From NCBI GenBank assembly GCA_036720245.1, contig DAIMNI010000001.1:62001-126000 (forward strand): a DNA stretch of 64,000 bases, given 5' to 3'. Source of the DNA: JAAZMA01 sp036720245. Lineage in GTDB: Bacteria; Bacillota; Clostridia; Tissierellales; Tepidimicrobiaceae. Shown piece after piece: positions 54,882 through 64,000 of this stretch. The translations under genes were made by a program, and so were the position numbers. Position 1 is the stretch's first letter, and the number at the start of each line of letters is the position of its first letter. The notes below the pieces were generated by a model that did no database searches, was not told the DNA's origin, and saw nothing but the letters and a program-made list of their open reading frames with translations.

Positions 54882-55979
54882 ATGTTTGACAGAATAGTGA
54901 GGGCTGTCATCGGCCTATTTGGTTTAGCAATTGGTTATGGAATTGCTGTTGGTATTGGTAGCTTTAATGTTTTTGGCTTGTCCAATAAAGGATGGATAAG
55001 CTTGGCAGTTCATTTAGGAATAGGCCTTATTTTGGGAATTATATTTTTTTTATTGGCTCCAAGATTTATTCGTAGGGGAAGGAGGCTAATTTCATTTATC
55101 GAGGTAGAACTTCAAAATGTCCCCGCCTACGAAATCACATTAGGATCAGTAGGATTAATTGTTGGATTAATTATAGCATATTTATTAAGTCAGCCTTTTT
55201 ATAAATTAAATGTTCCATATTTGGGAGTAATTATATCTATAATGCTATATTTAATATTTGGATATTTGGGTATAAAAATCCCTACTAGAAAGAAGGAAGA
55301 CTTTTCAAATGCTCTTGGAAGTATGAAAAAAAGCTCTGGAAAAGATAAATTAAAAAGCAATTGTAAATCTTGCCCTAAAATTTTAGACACTAGTGTAATA
55401 ATCGATGGTAGAATAGCAGATATTTGTAAAACAGGATTCATAGAAGGGCCTTTAGTTATACCAGAATTTGTATTAGAAGAACTACAACACATTGCAGATT
55501 CCTCTGATTCCCTTAAAAGAAATAGGGGGAGAAGAGGATTAGACATTTTAAATAAAATACAAAAAGAATTAGATATCGAAGTAATTATCCATGATAAAAA
55601 GTTTGAAAGTGAAAAAGAAGTAGACACTAAATTATTAAAACTTACCCAAATGCTTAAGGGCAAAATTATTACCAATGACTATAATTTAAACAAAGTAGCA
55701 GAGGTGCAAAGCATTGATGTATTAAATATAAATGAATTAGCCAATGCAGTTAAGCCAGTAGTATTGCCAGGAGAAGAAATGGTAGTTCAAGTTATAAAAG
55801 ATGGTAAGGAATCTGGTCAAGGTTTAGCCTATTTAGACGATGGAACCATGATAGTTGTAGAAGGTGGCAAAAAACATATTGGAGAAACTATAGATGTATT
55901 AGTAACCAGTGTTTTGCAAACATCTGCTGGAAGAATGATTTTTGCAAAACCTAAAATAATGGTAGATAGAGCAGTTTAG
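54882..55979 (+). CDS. Membrane PIN/TRAM-domain protein (YacL type)
   Basis: The 365-residue protein has four N-terminal membrane helices (residues 1-130), then a PIN nuclease domain (LDTSVIIDGRIADICKTGF, about residues 168-186; acidic ITNDYNLNKVAEV), then a C-terminal TRAM RNA-binding domain (GQGLAYLDDGTMIVVEGG). It is the conserved YacL family, placed before ispD as in Bacillus. The biological RNA target is unknown. Confidence 0.93.
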   Translation: MFDRIVRAVIGLFGLAIGYGIAVGIGSFNVFGLSNKGWISLAVHLGIGLILGIIFFLLAPRFIRRGRRLISFIEVELQNVPAYEITLGSVGLIVGLIIAYLLSQPFYKLNVPYLGVIISIMLYLIFGYLGIKIPTRKKEDFSNALGSMKKSSGKDKLKSNCKSCPKILDTSVIIDGRIADICKTGFIEGPLVIPEFVLEELQHIADSSDSLKRNRGRRGLDILNKIQKELDIEVIIHDKKFESEKEVDTKLLKLTQMLKGKIITNDYNLNKVAEVQSIDVLNINELANAVKPVVLPGEEMVVQVIKDGKESGQGLAYLDDGTMIVVEGGKKHIGETIDVLVTSVLQTSAGRMIFAKPKIMVDRAV

Positions 55980-56005
55980 GGCCAAGAAATTGGCCCTTAT
56001 ATTTT
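55979..56005 (+). terminator. Terminator after yacL
   Basis: GGGCCAA and TTGGCCC close a GAAA tetraloop, followed by TTATATTTTT. Confidence 0.8.
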
Positions 56006-56084
56006 TGCTTTTTTTGGGTATTATAAATTTATTATTATTTTACAAGCTAATGATATATGTTATAATATTGAAGAGGTGAAAAAT

Positions 56085-56825
56085 ATGTACAAAGACCAAT
56101 ACATTTCAGTAATAATTGCAGCAGCTGGAATGAGTAATAGAATGGGATCTAAAATAAACAAGCAATTTATTTTTATTAACAATAAGCCTATTTTAGTCCA
56201 TACATTGGAAAAGTTTGAAGAATGTAGCTATATAGATGAAATAATCTTAGTTGCTAAAGAGGATGAAGTTGATTATTGTAGGAAAGAAATTGTAAAAAAA
56301 TATAATTTTAATAAGGTTTCTAAAATTATTAGAGGTGGTAAAGAAAGGCAAGATTCAGTATATAATGGAATACTTGCTTTAAATGAAAAAACCAATATAG
56401 TATTGTCCCATGATGGTGCTAGGCCTTTTGTAAAAATAGAAAATATAATCGATGGCATAAAAGGTGCCTCTAAATATGGTGCCTGTGTAGTAGGAGTACC
56501 AGTTAAAGACACTATCAAGGTAGTTGGAAGTTCTGATGAAATAGCTGAAACTCCAAAAAGGGATATGCTATGGGCAGCTCAAACACCACAATGTTTTAAA
56601 AAAGAAATAATTCAAGAAGGTTATAGAAAGGCCATAGAAGACGGATATATAGGCACAGATGATAGTGGTTTAGTAGAAAGAATGGGCATAGATGTTAAAA
56701 TGATAATGGGATCTTATGAAAATATAAAAATTACCACCCCTGAAGATTTAATTTTAGCAGAGTCTATTTTAAAGGATATGGATAATATATATAATAGAAG
56801 GGAATTTGTATTTCAAACTAGATAG
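56085..56825 (+). CDS. ispD: 2-C-methyl-D-erythritol 4-phosphate cytidylyltransferase
   Basis: The 246-residue enzyme carries out the third step of the MEP isoprenoid pathway. It has the nucleotide-binding start [20 protein letters not shown], then [21 protein letters not shown] and [11 protein letters not shown], which cover CTP and substrate sites. The ATG follows GAGGTG by 6 bases. The ispF gene is 8 bp downstream. Confidence 0.96.
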   Translation: MYKDQYISVIIAAAGMSNRMGSKINKQFIFINNKPILVHTLEKFEECSYIDEIILVAKEDEVDYCRKEIVKKYNFNKVSKIIRGGKERQDSVYNGILALNEKTNIVLSHDGARPFVKIENIIDGIKGASKYGACVVGVPVKDTIKVVGSSDEIAETPKRDMLWAAQTPQCFKKEIIQEGYRKAIEDGYIGTDDSGLVERMGIDVKMIMGSYENIKITTPEDLILAESILKDMDNIYNRREFVFQTR

Positions 56826-56833
56826 GTGATAAA

Positions 56834-57310
56834 ATGAAAATAGGAATTGGGTATGATGTACATGAATTAGTTAATAATAGGAAATTAATATTAGGTGGGG
56901 TAGATATTCCCTACGAAAAAGGCTTATTAGGACATTCAGATGCTGATGTATTGGTTCATGCCATTATGGACAGCATTTTAGGAGCATTAGGTGAAGGAGA
57001 TATAGGAAAGCATTTCCCCGATACAGATATGAAATATAAAGATATATCCAGCCTTATACTTTTAGAAAGAGTATATAATATTATGCTAGATAATAAATAT
57101 AAAATTGGAAATATAGACACAGTAATAATGGCCGAAAAACCTAAATTAGCTCCATATATAGAAAATATGAGAATTAATATATCTAAGGTTTTAAATATGG
57201 ATACCAAAGATATAAATATTAAAGCCACTACCACAGAGAAATTAGGATTTGTCGGTAGAGGCGAAGGCATAGCAGCCCAAAGTATTTGCTTACTTAAAGA
57301 AATAGAATAA
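56834..57310 (+). CDS. ispF: 2-C-methyl-D-erythritol 2,4-cyclodiphosphate synthase
   Basis: The 158-residue enzyme has GIGYDVHEL with zinc ligands Asp8 and His10, then [20 protein letters not shown] with the third zinc His, FPDTD, and [16 protein letters not shown]. It follows ispD in the MEP pathway and in the operon. Confidence 0.97.
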   Translation: MKIGIGYDVHELVNNRKLILGGVDIPYEKGLLGHSDADVLVHAIMDSILGALGEGDIGKHFPDTDMKYKDISSLILLERVYNIMLDNKYKIGNIDTVIMAEKPKLAPYIENMRINISKVLNMDTKDINIKATTTEKLGFVGRGEGIAAQSICLLKEIE

Positions 57311-57323
57311 ATTTTAAAAATAT

Positions 57324-57352
57324 TTGACATTTTTTAGTTTCTTTAGTATTAT
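57324..57352 (+). promoter_or_regulatory. Promoter of the proS T-box leader
   Basis: TTGACA, 17 bases, TATTAT. Confidence 0.7.
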
Positions 57353-57374
57353 AGAGTATAATTAAATATTAGGC

Positions 57375-57596
57375 TATGATAGGAAATAGTAGGTAATTAT
57401 GGTCAAAGAGAGGAAATCAATAGGTGAAAGATTTCTGACCCAATATTTACCAAACCCGTCCTAGAGCCTTTAGGTAGAACATTAAGTATACCTAAACGTT
57501 AGTCTCGTTAAAACTTCAAGTGGACCTAAAGTTAAAGTAAAACATAAGGTCTATTAGAGTGGTACCGCGGATTAAGCCTTTCGTCTCTACAGGAGA
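57375..57596 (+). promoter_or_regulatory. T-box leader, proline specifier CCC, 3' end missing
   Basis: Stem I has AAGAGAGG, GGTGAAAG and a specifier loop CCAAACCCGTCCTAGAG whose codon CCC is at 57455-57457 (Pro). The T-box GAGTGGTACCGCGG is at 57557-57570. The sequence breaks off into Ns just where the terminator's right arm and T run should be. Confidence 0.92.
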
Positions 57597-57696
57597 NNNN
57601 NNNNNNNNNNNNNNNNNNNNNNNNNNNNNNNNNNNNNNNNNNNNNNNNNNNNNNNNNNNNNNNNNNNNNNNNNNNNNNNNNNNNNNNNNNNNNNNN
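57597..57696. other. Assembly gap of 100 Ns
   Basis: Exactly 100 undetermined bases, the conventional size for a gap of unknown length. It replaces the terminator of the Pro T-box; nothing can be said about its content. Confidence 0.99.
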
Positions 57697-57712
57697 GGGA
57701 GGGAATAAAAAA

Positions 57713-59437
57713 ATGAGGATGTCTAAACTTTATATGCCAACTTTAAGAGAAATTCCTGCAGAAGTAGAAATTCCAAGTCATAGTTTACTACTTAGAGCAG
57801 GAATAATTAGACAGTTAGTATCGGGAATATATAACTATTTACCATTAGGTGTTAGAACACTAAGGAAAATAGAGGATGTTGTAAGGGAAGAAATGGATGC
57901 TGCAGGTTCTCAAGAGCTTTTAATGTCTGCAATCCAACCTAAAGAATTATGGGAAGCTACAGATAGATGGGCAAATTTTGGACCAGAAATGCTTAAATTT
58001 CATGACAGACATGAAAGAGAATTTTGCCTTGGGCCAACTCATGAAGAAGTATTTACAGCTACTATTAAAGGGGAAGTTAATTCCTATAGACAATTGCCAT
58101 TAAATCTTTATCAAATCCAGACCAAATATAGAGATGAAAAAAGACCAAGATTTGGGGTCATAAGAGCTAGAGAATTTATAATGAAAGATGCTTATAGTTT
58201 TGATAGAGATATAGAAGGTATGGAAAATTCCTATAAAGAAATGTGGGATGCCTATGATAAAATATTTACTAGACTTAAACTTAAATACAAAATAGTACAG
58301 GGAGACTCTGGTGCCATGGGAGGAAATGAATCCCACGAATTTATGGCCATGTCAGAAATAGGGGAAGGTTTAGTAGCTTATTGTGATAATTGCGATTATG
58401 CCGCCACAGATGAAAAGGCAGAGGTAATATATGAGGTTCAAAACTCAGGGGCAGAAATGCTAGAATTAGAAAAGGTTCATACTCCAAATGCCACTAGCAT
58501 AGAGGATTTAGAAGAATTTTTCAAATTAGATAAAAATAAATTTGGAAAGGCTTTAGTATATATTGCAAAAGAAGAGCCAGTAGTAGCCATTATACCAGGA
58601 GATAGAGAGCTAAATGAAACTAAATTATGTAATGCCCTAGGTGTAGCTGAACATGAATTAGAACTAGCTGATGAGGAAACCATAAAGAGAATTAGTGGAG
58701 CAGAAAAGGGCTTTACTGGGCCTATTGGACTTAAAGAAGATATTAAAGTCCTAATAGACTCCAGAATTACCAAAATGAAAAATCTAATAGTTGGGGGAAA
58801 TGAAACAAATTATCATATTAAAAACGCAAATTATGGAAGGGACTTTGATGGTGAAGTTGTAGAAGATCTACTTCTTATAAGAAAAGGAGACAAATGTCCA
58901 AAATGTAATAGCGAAATACAAATGGATAGAGGAATTGAGGTAGGAAATATATTCCAACTGGGAACTAAATATAGTAAAGGCTTAAATTTAAAATATATAG
59001 ACCAAGATGGAAAAGAAAAGTACGTATATATGGGTTCCTATGGAGTAGGTGTATCTAGAACTTTAGCTGCTATAGTAGAACAATATCACGATGATAATGG
59101 GATAATTTGGCCATTAGTAGTAGCACCATATCATGTGATAATCACTATTATAAATACTAAAAAAGAGGAACAGACACTTTTAGGAGAAAAATTATATAAA
59201 GAACTTCTAGACTGTGGAATAGAAGTCCTATTAGATGACAGAAACGAATCTGCAGGAGTTAAATTTAAGGATAGAGATTTAGTAGGAATACCTATTAGAA
59301 TTACAGTAGGTAAAAAAGCAGGGGAAAATATTGTAGAATACTCCCTAAGAAAAGAAGAGAAAAAAGTAGAGATACCCGTAGATGAAATAATGGATAAAAT
59401 AAAAGAAGAATTTGAAAAAGAAAACTTAAAAATATAA
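57713..59437 (+). CDS. proS: Prolyl-tRNA synthetase (bacterial type)
   Basis: The 574-residue class II enzyme has motif 1 and 2 in the N-terminal core ([37 protein letters not shown]) and the INS editing insertion (about residues 225-390). Motif 3 is [15 protein letters not shown], and the anticodon-binding domain is C-terminal. It sits behind a proline T-box. Length matches the bacterial ProS type. The start after GGGAGGG is 16 bases from the assembly gap. Confidence 0.97.
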   Translation: MRMSKLYMPTLREIPAEVEIPSHSLLLRAGIIRQLVSGIYNYLPLGVRTLRKIEDVVREEMDAAGSQELLMSAIQPKELWEATDRWANFGPEMLKFHDRHEREFCLGPTHEEVFTATIKGEVNSYRQLPLNLYQIQTKYRDEKRPRFGVIRAREFIMKDAYSFDRDIEGMENSYKEMWDAYDKIFTRLKLKYKIVQGDSGAMGGNESHEFMAMSEIGEGLVAYCDNCDYAATDEKAEVIYEVQNSGAEMLELEKVHTPNATSIEDLEEFFKLDKNKFGKALVYIAKEEPVVAIIPGDRELNETKLCNALGVAEHELELADEETIKRISGAEKGFTGPIGLKEDIKVLIDSRITKMKNLIVGGNETNYHIKNANYGRDFDGEVVEDLLLIRKGDKCPKCNSEIQMDRGIEVGNIFQLGTKYSKGLNLKYIDQDGKEKYVYMGSYGVGVSRTLAAIVEQYHDDNGIIWPLVVAPYHVIITIINTKKEEQTLLGEKLYKELLDCGIEVLLDDRNESAGVKFKDRDLVGIPIRITVGKKAGENIVEYSLRKEEKKVEIPVDEIMDKIKEEFEKENLKI

Positions 59438-59463
59438 ATAAGGCTGTTTTTTCAGCCTTATTT
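59436..59463 (+). terminator. Terminator after proS
   Basis: AAATAAGGCTG and CAGCCTTATTT form an 11-bp stem with a six-T loop; it overlaps the proS stop. Confidence 0.85.
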
Positions 59464-59543
59464 AATTCTATAAAACTTGTAATATTTAAAATAATAGGGT
59501 ATTCTATTTTAAGAAGCAATTTTTTATAATGGGGGGGAAAATG

Positions 59544-60401
59544 ATGAAAAAGAAAATTTTATCTATGATATTAATTTTTATATTTGCCTTCTCATCTATA
59601 GCCTTGGCTGATGCTGAGATTCATGAGGCGGTAATTAGTTTAGGGAAAAATTTATCAGAAGAACAGCGAAAACAAATGCTATATTTATTTGGGGCAGATG
59701 AAAACACAAAAATAATAGAGGTTACCAATGAAGAAGAAAGAGAATACTTAGGAAAACATATAGATGAGAAATTATTAGGAACTCGTGCCATATCTTCTGC
59801 ATATGTGGAAAAGCTTCCAGAAGGGGAAGGTATTACGGTAGAATCCAAAAATATCACTTGGGTAACAAATGATATGTATAGAAATGCAATTGTTACAGCC
59901 GGTATAAAAGACGCAAAAATAATAGTAGCAGCACCTTTCGAGGTTTCTGGCACTGCAGCATTAACAGGAATCATGAAAGCTTTTGAAGATTTAACAGGAG
60001 AAGAAATTACAGAAATAGAAAAGAAAGTAGCCAGTGAGGAAATTGCCAAAACTGCCACACTAGGTTCAGAAATTGGACAGGAAGAGGCAGAGGAATTAAT
60101 ATCTAGTATTAAAATGTATATAGTAAAAAATGATATAAAAAGTAAAGGTTCCATTAAAAAAGTAACAGAAGAAATAGCAGATGAATTAGGTATTGAATTA
60201 ACTAAGGAACAAATGAATGAGATTGTCTCTCTAATGAAGGGCATATCCAAATTAAATTTAGATATAAGTGAAATTAAAGGCCAATTGCAAGATATATCTA
60301 GTAAAATTGATAAAATAACAGAACAAAATATAGAAATTAGGTCTTTATTAGAAAGAATGCTAGATGCCATAACTAATTTCTTTAGTAAACTTTTTAAATA
60401 A
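59544..60401 (+). CDS. Secreted DUF1002-family protein
   Basis: The 285-residue protein has a signal peptide (MKKKILSMILIFIFAFSS, cleavage near ALA-DAE). A DUF1002-type domain follows, with LGKNLSEEQRKQMLYLF, ITWVTNDMYRNAIVTAGI and PFEVSGTAALTGIMKAFE. A C-terminal coiled coil (about residues 235-285; ISEIKGQLQDISSKIDKI) completes it. The function of the family is unknown; export to the cell surface is expected. The second of two adjacent ATGs is better spaced from the G-rich site. Confidence 0.85.
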   Translation: MKKKILSMILIFIFAFSSIALADAEIHEAVISLGKNLSEEQRKQMLYLFGADENTKIIEVTNEEEREYLGKHIDEKLLGTRAISSAYVEKLPEGEGITVESKNITWVTNDMYRNAIVTAGIKDAKIIVAAPFEVSGTAALTGIMKAFEDLTGEEITEIEKKVASEEIAKTATLGSEIGQEEAEELISSIKMYIVKNDIKSKGSIKKVTEEIADELGIELTKEQMNEIVSLMKGISKLNLDISEIKGQLQDISSKIDKITEQNIEIRSLLERMLDAITNFFSKLFK

Positions 60402-60419
60402 AACGGAGGTAGAGTTTTT

Positions 60420-61901
60420 ATGGAAGAATTCAGATTAAGATTTGCACCAAGTCCTACAGGTTATATACACATAGGGTCTATTAGGACGGCCCTTTATAAT
60501 TATTTATTTGCAAAACATAATAATGGAAAGTTTATTTTAAGAATAGAAGACACAGATAGAACCAGATATGTAGAAGGAGCTATTGAAAATTTAATAGAAT
60601 CCCTAGATTGGGCTGGAATTCATTATGACGAAGGTGTTTTTCTAGAGAATGGTAAAATAGTTCAAAAAGGAGATTTTGGCCCCTATATACAATCTGAAAG
60701 ATTAGATATATATAAAAAATATGTAGACGAGTTAATAGAAAAGGGGGATGCCTATTATTGCTTTTGTTCTAAGGAAAGATTAGACAGTGTAAGGGACGAA
60801 CAAAAGGCAAAGGGTTTAGTCCCAAAATATGATGGCTTTTGTAGAAATTTAAGTTTAGAAGAGGCTAAAAAAAGAGTAGCAAATGGAGAAGAATATGTAG
60901 TAAGACTTAAATTACCTCATAATAAAGATATTAAATTTCACGATATAGTAAGAGGAGATATAGTAATAAATACTGAAGATATGGATGATCAGGTATTATT
61001 AAAATCTGATGGTTTCCCAACTTATCATATGGCAGTAGTAGTAGACGATCATTTAATGAATATTACCCATATAGTAAGAGGAGAAGAATGGCTACCATCT
61101 ACTCCAAAACATATATATCTTTATGAAGTACTTGGCTGGGAAAAGCCAGTCTATGTGCATCTACCTACAGTATTAAATAAAGAAAGAAAAAAATTAAGTA
61201 AACGTCATGGTGATGTTTCTGTAGAGGATTTTAAGGCAAAAGGCTATTTGCCAGAAGGATTAATAAATTACCTAGCTTTAGTTGGCTGGAGTCCAGAAGA
61301 TAATGAAGAAATACTTAGCATGGAAGAATTAATTGAAAAGTTTAGTTTTGAAAGAGTTTCTAAAACTGGTGGTATATTTGATATAGATAAATTAGATTGG
61401 GTAAATGGTCATCATATTAGAGAATGTGATATAGATAAATTAACTGAAATGTCCATACCTTATTTAATAGAATCTGGCTATATAGATGAAAAAGTAGCCA
61501 AAGAAAATTATGAATGGGTTAAGACTATTATTGCAACAATACAAGAGAATCTATCCAAACTTTCAGAAATTCCAGAGAAAGTGGAAATTTTCTTTAATAA
61601 TAAAATAGAACCAGAAGATGAAAATGCATTAGAAATGCTAAAAGGAGAACAAGTGCCTAGTGTACTTAATGCCTTTAGGGAAGAATTAAATCAAATTGAA
61701 GAAGTAGATGAAGAATTTGCTAAGACCATTATGAAAAAAATCCAGAAATCCACAGGAGTAAAAGGAAAGAACTTATTTATGCCCACAAGAATTGCCCTAA
61801 CTGGAAATAATCACGGACCAGAACTTGTGAATATAATATATATATTAGGCAAAGAAAATATATTAAAGCGAATTGAATATGTAGAAGAAAATTATATATA
61901 A
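60420..61901 (+). CDS. gltX: Glutamyl-tRNA synthetase
   Basis: The 493-residue class I enzyme has the HIGH-type motif [18 protein letters not shown] (residues 9-26), the catalytic insert FCSKERLDS, the KMSKS-type motif [11 protein letters not shown] (about residue 258) and the helical anticodon-binding domain. Zinc cysteines are partly present in the insert. It leads gltX-cysS-thyX. Confidence 0.96.
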   Translation: MEEFRLRFAPSPTGYIHIGSIRTALYNYLFAKHNNGKFILRIEDTDRTRYVEGAIENLIESLDWAGIHYDEGVFLENGKIVQKGDFGPYIQSERLDIYKKYVDELIEKGDAYYCFCSKERLDSVRDEQKAKGLVPKYDGFCRNLSLEEAKKRVANGEEYVVRLKLPHNKDIKFHDIVRGDIVINTEDMDDQVLLKSDGFPTYHMAVVVDDHLMNITHIVRGEEWLPSTPKHIYLYEVLGWEKPVYVHLPTVLNKERKKLSKRHGDVSVEDFKAKGYLPEGLINYLALVGWSPEDNEEILSMEELIEKFSFERVSKTGGIFDIDKLDWVNGHHIRECDIDKLTEMSIPYLIESGYIDEKVAKENYEWVKTIIATIQENLSKLSEIPEKVEIFFNNKIEPEDENALEMLKGEQVPSVLNAFREELNQIEEVDEEFAKTIMKKIQKSTGVKGKNLFMPTRIALTGNNHGPELVNIIYILGKENILKRIEYVEENYI

Positions 61902-61937
61902 CTTACATTTTGGGGGACTGTCCCCAAAAATGTAAGT
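61901..61937. repeat. REP-like palindrome between gltX and cysS
   Basis: A 17-bp stem with a single wobble and a CTG loop is centred on GGGGACTGTCCCC, the same core as around the transposase 18 kb away. It overlaps the gltX stop and may act as an intercistronic terminator or mRNA-processing site. Confidence 0.85.
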
Positions 61938-61959
61938 TGTTATAAGGGAGGAGGCCAAT

Positions 61960-63348
61960 ATGAAATTATATAATACTTTAACTAGAAAAAAAGAAGAATT
62001 TATACCAATTGAAAAAAATAGGGTAGGTATTTATGTGTGCGGCCCTACTGTTTATGATTATATTCATGTGGGAAATGCTAGGCCTATGGTGATTTTTGAT
62101 ACTTTAAGAAGATATTTTATGTATAAGGGCTATGATGTAAAATATATAAATAATTTTACCGATATAGATGATAAAATCATAAATAAATCTAAAGCAGAAA
62201 AAGTTCCTGCAAAAACTATAGCAGATAGATATATAGCTGCCTTAATGGAAGATGTAGAAGGATTAAATATATATGAAGGAAACACTATCCATCCAAAGGC
62301 TACAGAGTTTGTTCAGCCAATGATTGAATTTATACAAGGTTTAATAGACAAAGGAGCAGCCTATAATGTAGATGGGAATGTTTATTTTAATATAGAGAAG
62401 GCTAAGGATTATGGGAAACTATCTAAGAAAAATATTGAAGATTTAATTTCTGGTGCTAGAGTGGAGGTCTCCCAAGAAAAGCGAAATCCGCTAGATTTTG
62501 CACTATGGAAAAAAGCTAAAGAAGGAGAGCCCTATTGGGAAAGTCCTTGGGGTGAAGGTAGACCAGGTTGGCATATAGAATGTTCAGTAATGGCTAAAAC
62601 CCTATTGGGGGATACTATAGATATACATGCTGGTGGAGAAGATTTACAGTTTCCTCATCATGAAAACGAAATTGCTCAATCAGAAACATTAACTGGAAAG
62701 CCTTTTGCAAATTATTGGTTGCATAATGGGATGCTTACTATAGAGGATAAAAAAATGAGTAAATCCTTGGGGAACTTTTTCACCGTAAGAGAAATTGGAG
62801 AAGAATTTGATTTAGAGGTACTAAGGTTTTTCATATTATCTGCTCACTATAGAAATCCAATTAATTTTAGCAGAGAAGTAATGGAACAATTAGAAAATGG
62901 ATTAGAAAGATTGTATAATACCAAGAAGAACTTAGAATATTTATTGGGTATGGCAGAGGATAAAGAAACAGATGACAAAGAAATAAATCAAATAGATATT
63001 TATAAAGAAAGATTTATCGAGGCAATGGAAGATGATTTAAACACTGCTGATGCCATAGCTAGTTTGTTTGATATTTCTAAACATGCCAATACTAATTTTA
63101 ATGAAAAAACATCCAAATTTATGATACAATATACTTACGACACTTTCATGGAATTGGCCAATGTATTAGGTTTATTATATAAAAAGGAAGAAATATTAGA
63201 GGAAGAAATATTAGAATTAATAGAAAAAAGAGCCCAGGCTAGGAAAGAGAAAAACTATGAATTAGCAGATAAAATTAGGGATGATTTAAAAAGCAAAGGC
63301 ATTATACTAGAAGATACAGGTGAAGGGGTTAAATGGAAAAGAATTTAG
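61960..63348 (+). CDS. cysS: Cysteinyl-tRNA synthetase
   Basis: The 462-residue class I enzyme has [17 protein letters not shown] with zinc Cys and HIGH-type motif (residues 28-44). Next are [15 protein letters not shown] and the zinc motif [19 protein letters not shown], then [13 protein letters not shown] (KMSKS, about residue 266). An anticodon-binding end completes it. Length is standard. Confidence 0.97.
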   Translation: MKLYNTLTRKKEEFIPIEKNRVGIYVCGPTVYDYIHVGNARPMVIFDTLRRYFMYKGYDVKYINNFTDIDDKIINKSKAEKVPAKTIADRYIAALMEDVEGLNIYEGNTIHPKATEFVQPMIEFIQGLIDKGAAYNVDGNVYFNIEKAKDYGKLSKKNIEDLISGARVEVSQEKRNPLDFALWKKAKEGEPYWESPWGEGRPGWHIECSVMAKTLLGDTIDIHAGGEDLQFPHHENEIAQSETLTGKPFANYWLHNGMLTIEDKKMSKSLGNFFTVREIGEEFDLEVLRFFILSAHYRNPINFSREVMEQLENGLERLYNTKKNLEYLLGMAEDKETDDKEINQIDIYKERFIEAMEDDLNTADAIASLFDISKHANTNFNEKTSKFMIQYTYDTFMELANVLGLLYKKEEILEEEILELIEKRAQARKEKNYELADKIRDDLKSKGIILEDTGEGVKWKRI

Positions 63349-63376
63349 AGGAAAAGCCATAAAAGGGGGAAGTTCT

Positions 63377-64000
63377 TTGAAGGTAGAACTATTAAGATAT
63401 ACACCTGATGGGGAAAAACTTATAGCCTCAGCAGCTAAATTATGTTATTCCCCAGTAGGTATAAGGGAAATAGAAGAAGGATTAGACGAGAAAGCTATAG
63501 AGAAGTTTTTGGCTATGTTAGTAGATTTAGGTCATGAATCTCCTATAGAACATATAAGTTTTACTTTTGGTGTGGAAGGTATTTCTAGAACCTTAACACA
63601 TCAATTAGTAAGACACAGGATAGCCAGCTTCTCGCAACAATCCCAAAGATATGTGAGGCTTAAACAATTTGAATATATTATTCCCCCTTCCATTGAAGGG
63701 GATGAAGAGGCAAAAAAACTATTTATAGAATCTATGGAAAAAGATCAAGAGTATTATAATAAGATAACAGAGATTTTATACAATAAATATTACAAAGAGT
63801 ATATGGAAAATGCTAAATTTAGCGAAAAGGATGCTAAATCTAAAGCAGAAAAAAAAGCCATAGAAGATGCTAGATATGTATTTCCCAATGCTTGTGAAAC
63901 TAAAATAGTATTTACTATGAATGCTAGATCTTTAATGAATTTTTTTAGGCTTAGGACCTGTGAAAGGGCTCAATGGGAAATAAGAGAAATGGCTACAGAA
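63377..64000 (+). CDS. thyX: Flavin-dependent thymidylate synthase, 5' part
   Basis: The frame runs off the window edge after 208 codons. It has the ThyX signature [15 protein letters not shown] (RHRxxSxxxxSxR, about residues 78-92). [18 protein letters not shown] precedes it, and [20 protein letters not shown] near the edge is the third conserved block. The start is TTG, 6 bases after AAAGGGGGA. ThyX makes dTMP with FAD and NADPH. Confidence 0.95.
   Translation, partial: MKVELLRYTPDGEKLIASAAKLCYSPVGIREIEEGLDEKAIEKFLAMLVDLGHESPIEHISFTFGVEGISRTLTHQLVRHRIASFSQQSQRYVRLKQFEYIIPPSIEGDEEAKKLFIESMEKDQEYYNKITEILYNKYYKEYMENAKFSEKDAKSKAEKKAIEDARYVFPNACETKIVFTMNARSLMNFFRLRTCERAQWEIREMATE

Noticed and set aside
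59621..60370. Antisense ORF of 249 codons over the DUF1002 gene
   Set aside because: The sense strand has a signal peptide, family motifs and a ribosome-binding site; the antisense frame is a Ser/Ile-rich shadow.

Overview
The window is a low-GC, AT-rich draft scaffold (one run of 100 Ns) from a member of the Firmicutes, most likely an anaerobic Clostridia/Tissierellia-type bacterium. The pointers are a biotin-dependent sodium-pump decarboxylase, two T-box leaders (Ile, Pro), PyrR attenuators, the order ctsR-mcsA-mcsB-clpC-radA then carD-yacL-ispD-ispF-proS-gltX-cysS-thyX, PTS sugar operons and ThyX. The exact taxon is inference.

Layout. 1-7.5 kb: sodium-pump decarboxylase subunits (the first cut by the window edge), an ECF vitamin transporter S component next to coaX, dusB, a 292-residue unknown protein that appears to start at ATT, greA and lysS. 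7.5-13.9 kb: a PTS cassette (PRD/EIIB/EIIA regulator, PFK-like kinase, EIIB, EIIC, small helical protein, class II aldolase) lying between two identical 46-bp terminator copies. 13.9-15.4 kb: uracil permease behind two PyrR-binding leaders. 15.6-21.2 kb: a defence/selfish-gene island with an AlwI-like type IIS restriction enzyme and two methyltransferases, an XRE regulator, a type III toxin-antitoxin locus (two 36-nt ToxI repeats, attenuator, ToxN) whose toxin has an in-frame stop, and a fragment of a second methyltransferase gene. 21.2-23.5 kb: a shrunken LevR-type regulator, EIIA-Lac and MupG. 23.5-32 kb: flavoprotein, SAF-domain oxidoreductase, lipoate ligase, T-box/ileS, MATE pump. 32-41.2 kb: a complete galactose module (mglBAC, LacI-type regulator, mutarotase, galT, galK, galE) behind two matching operators. 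41.3-43.1 kb, minus strand: PfkB-type sugar-phosphate kinase and a second class II aldolase. 43.4-44.3 kb: a REP-associated tyrosine transposase flanked by GGGGACTGTCCCC palindromes; another such palindrome is at 61.9 kb. 44.3-64 kb: hisC, an EF-G-like GTPase, the CtsR stress regulon, radA, carD, yacL, isoprenoid genes, proS behind a T-box cut by the assembly gap, a DUF1002 protein, gltX, cysS and the start of thyX.

How it works together. The galactose genes form a full uptake-plus-Leloir route. The 7.8-13.9 kb PTS genes read as a ketose-phosphate -> ketose-bisphosphate -> triose-phosphate route for an unidentified sugar, with EIIA supplied by the regulator. The richest biology is at 15.6-22 kb, where restriction-modification and a type III TA system sit beside decayed relatives. 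Coordinates of starts were chosen from visible ribosome-binding sites; functional calls are from recognised motifs, with no database search.
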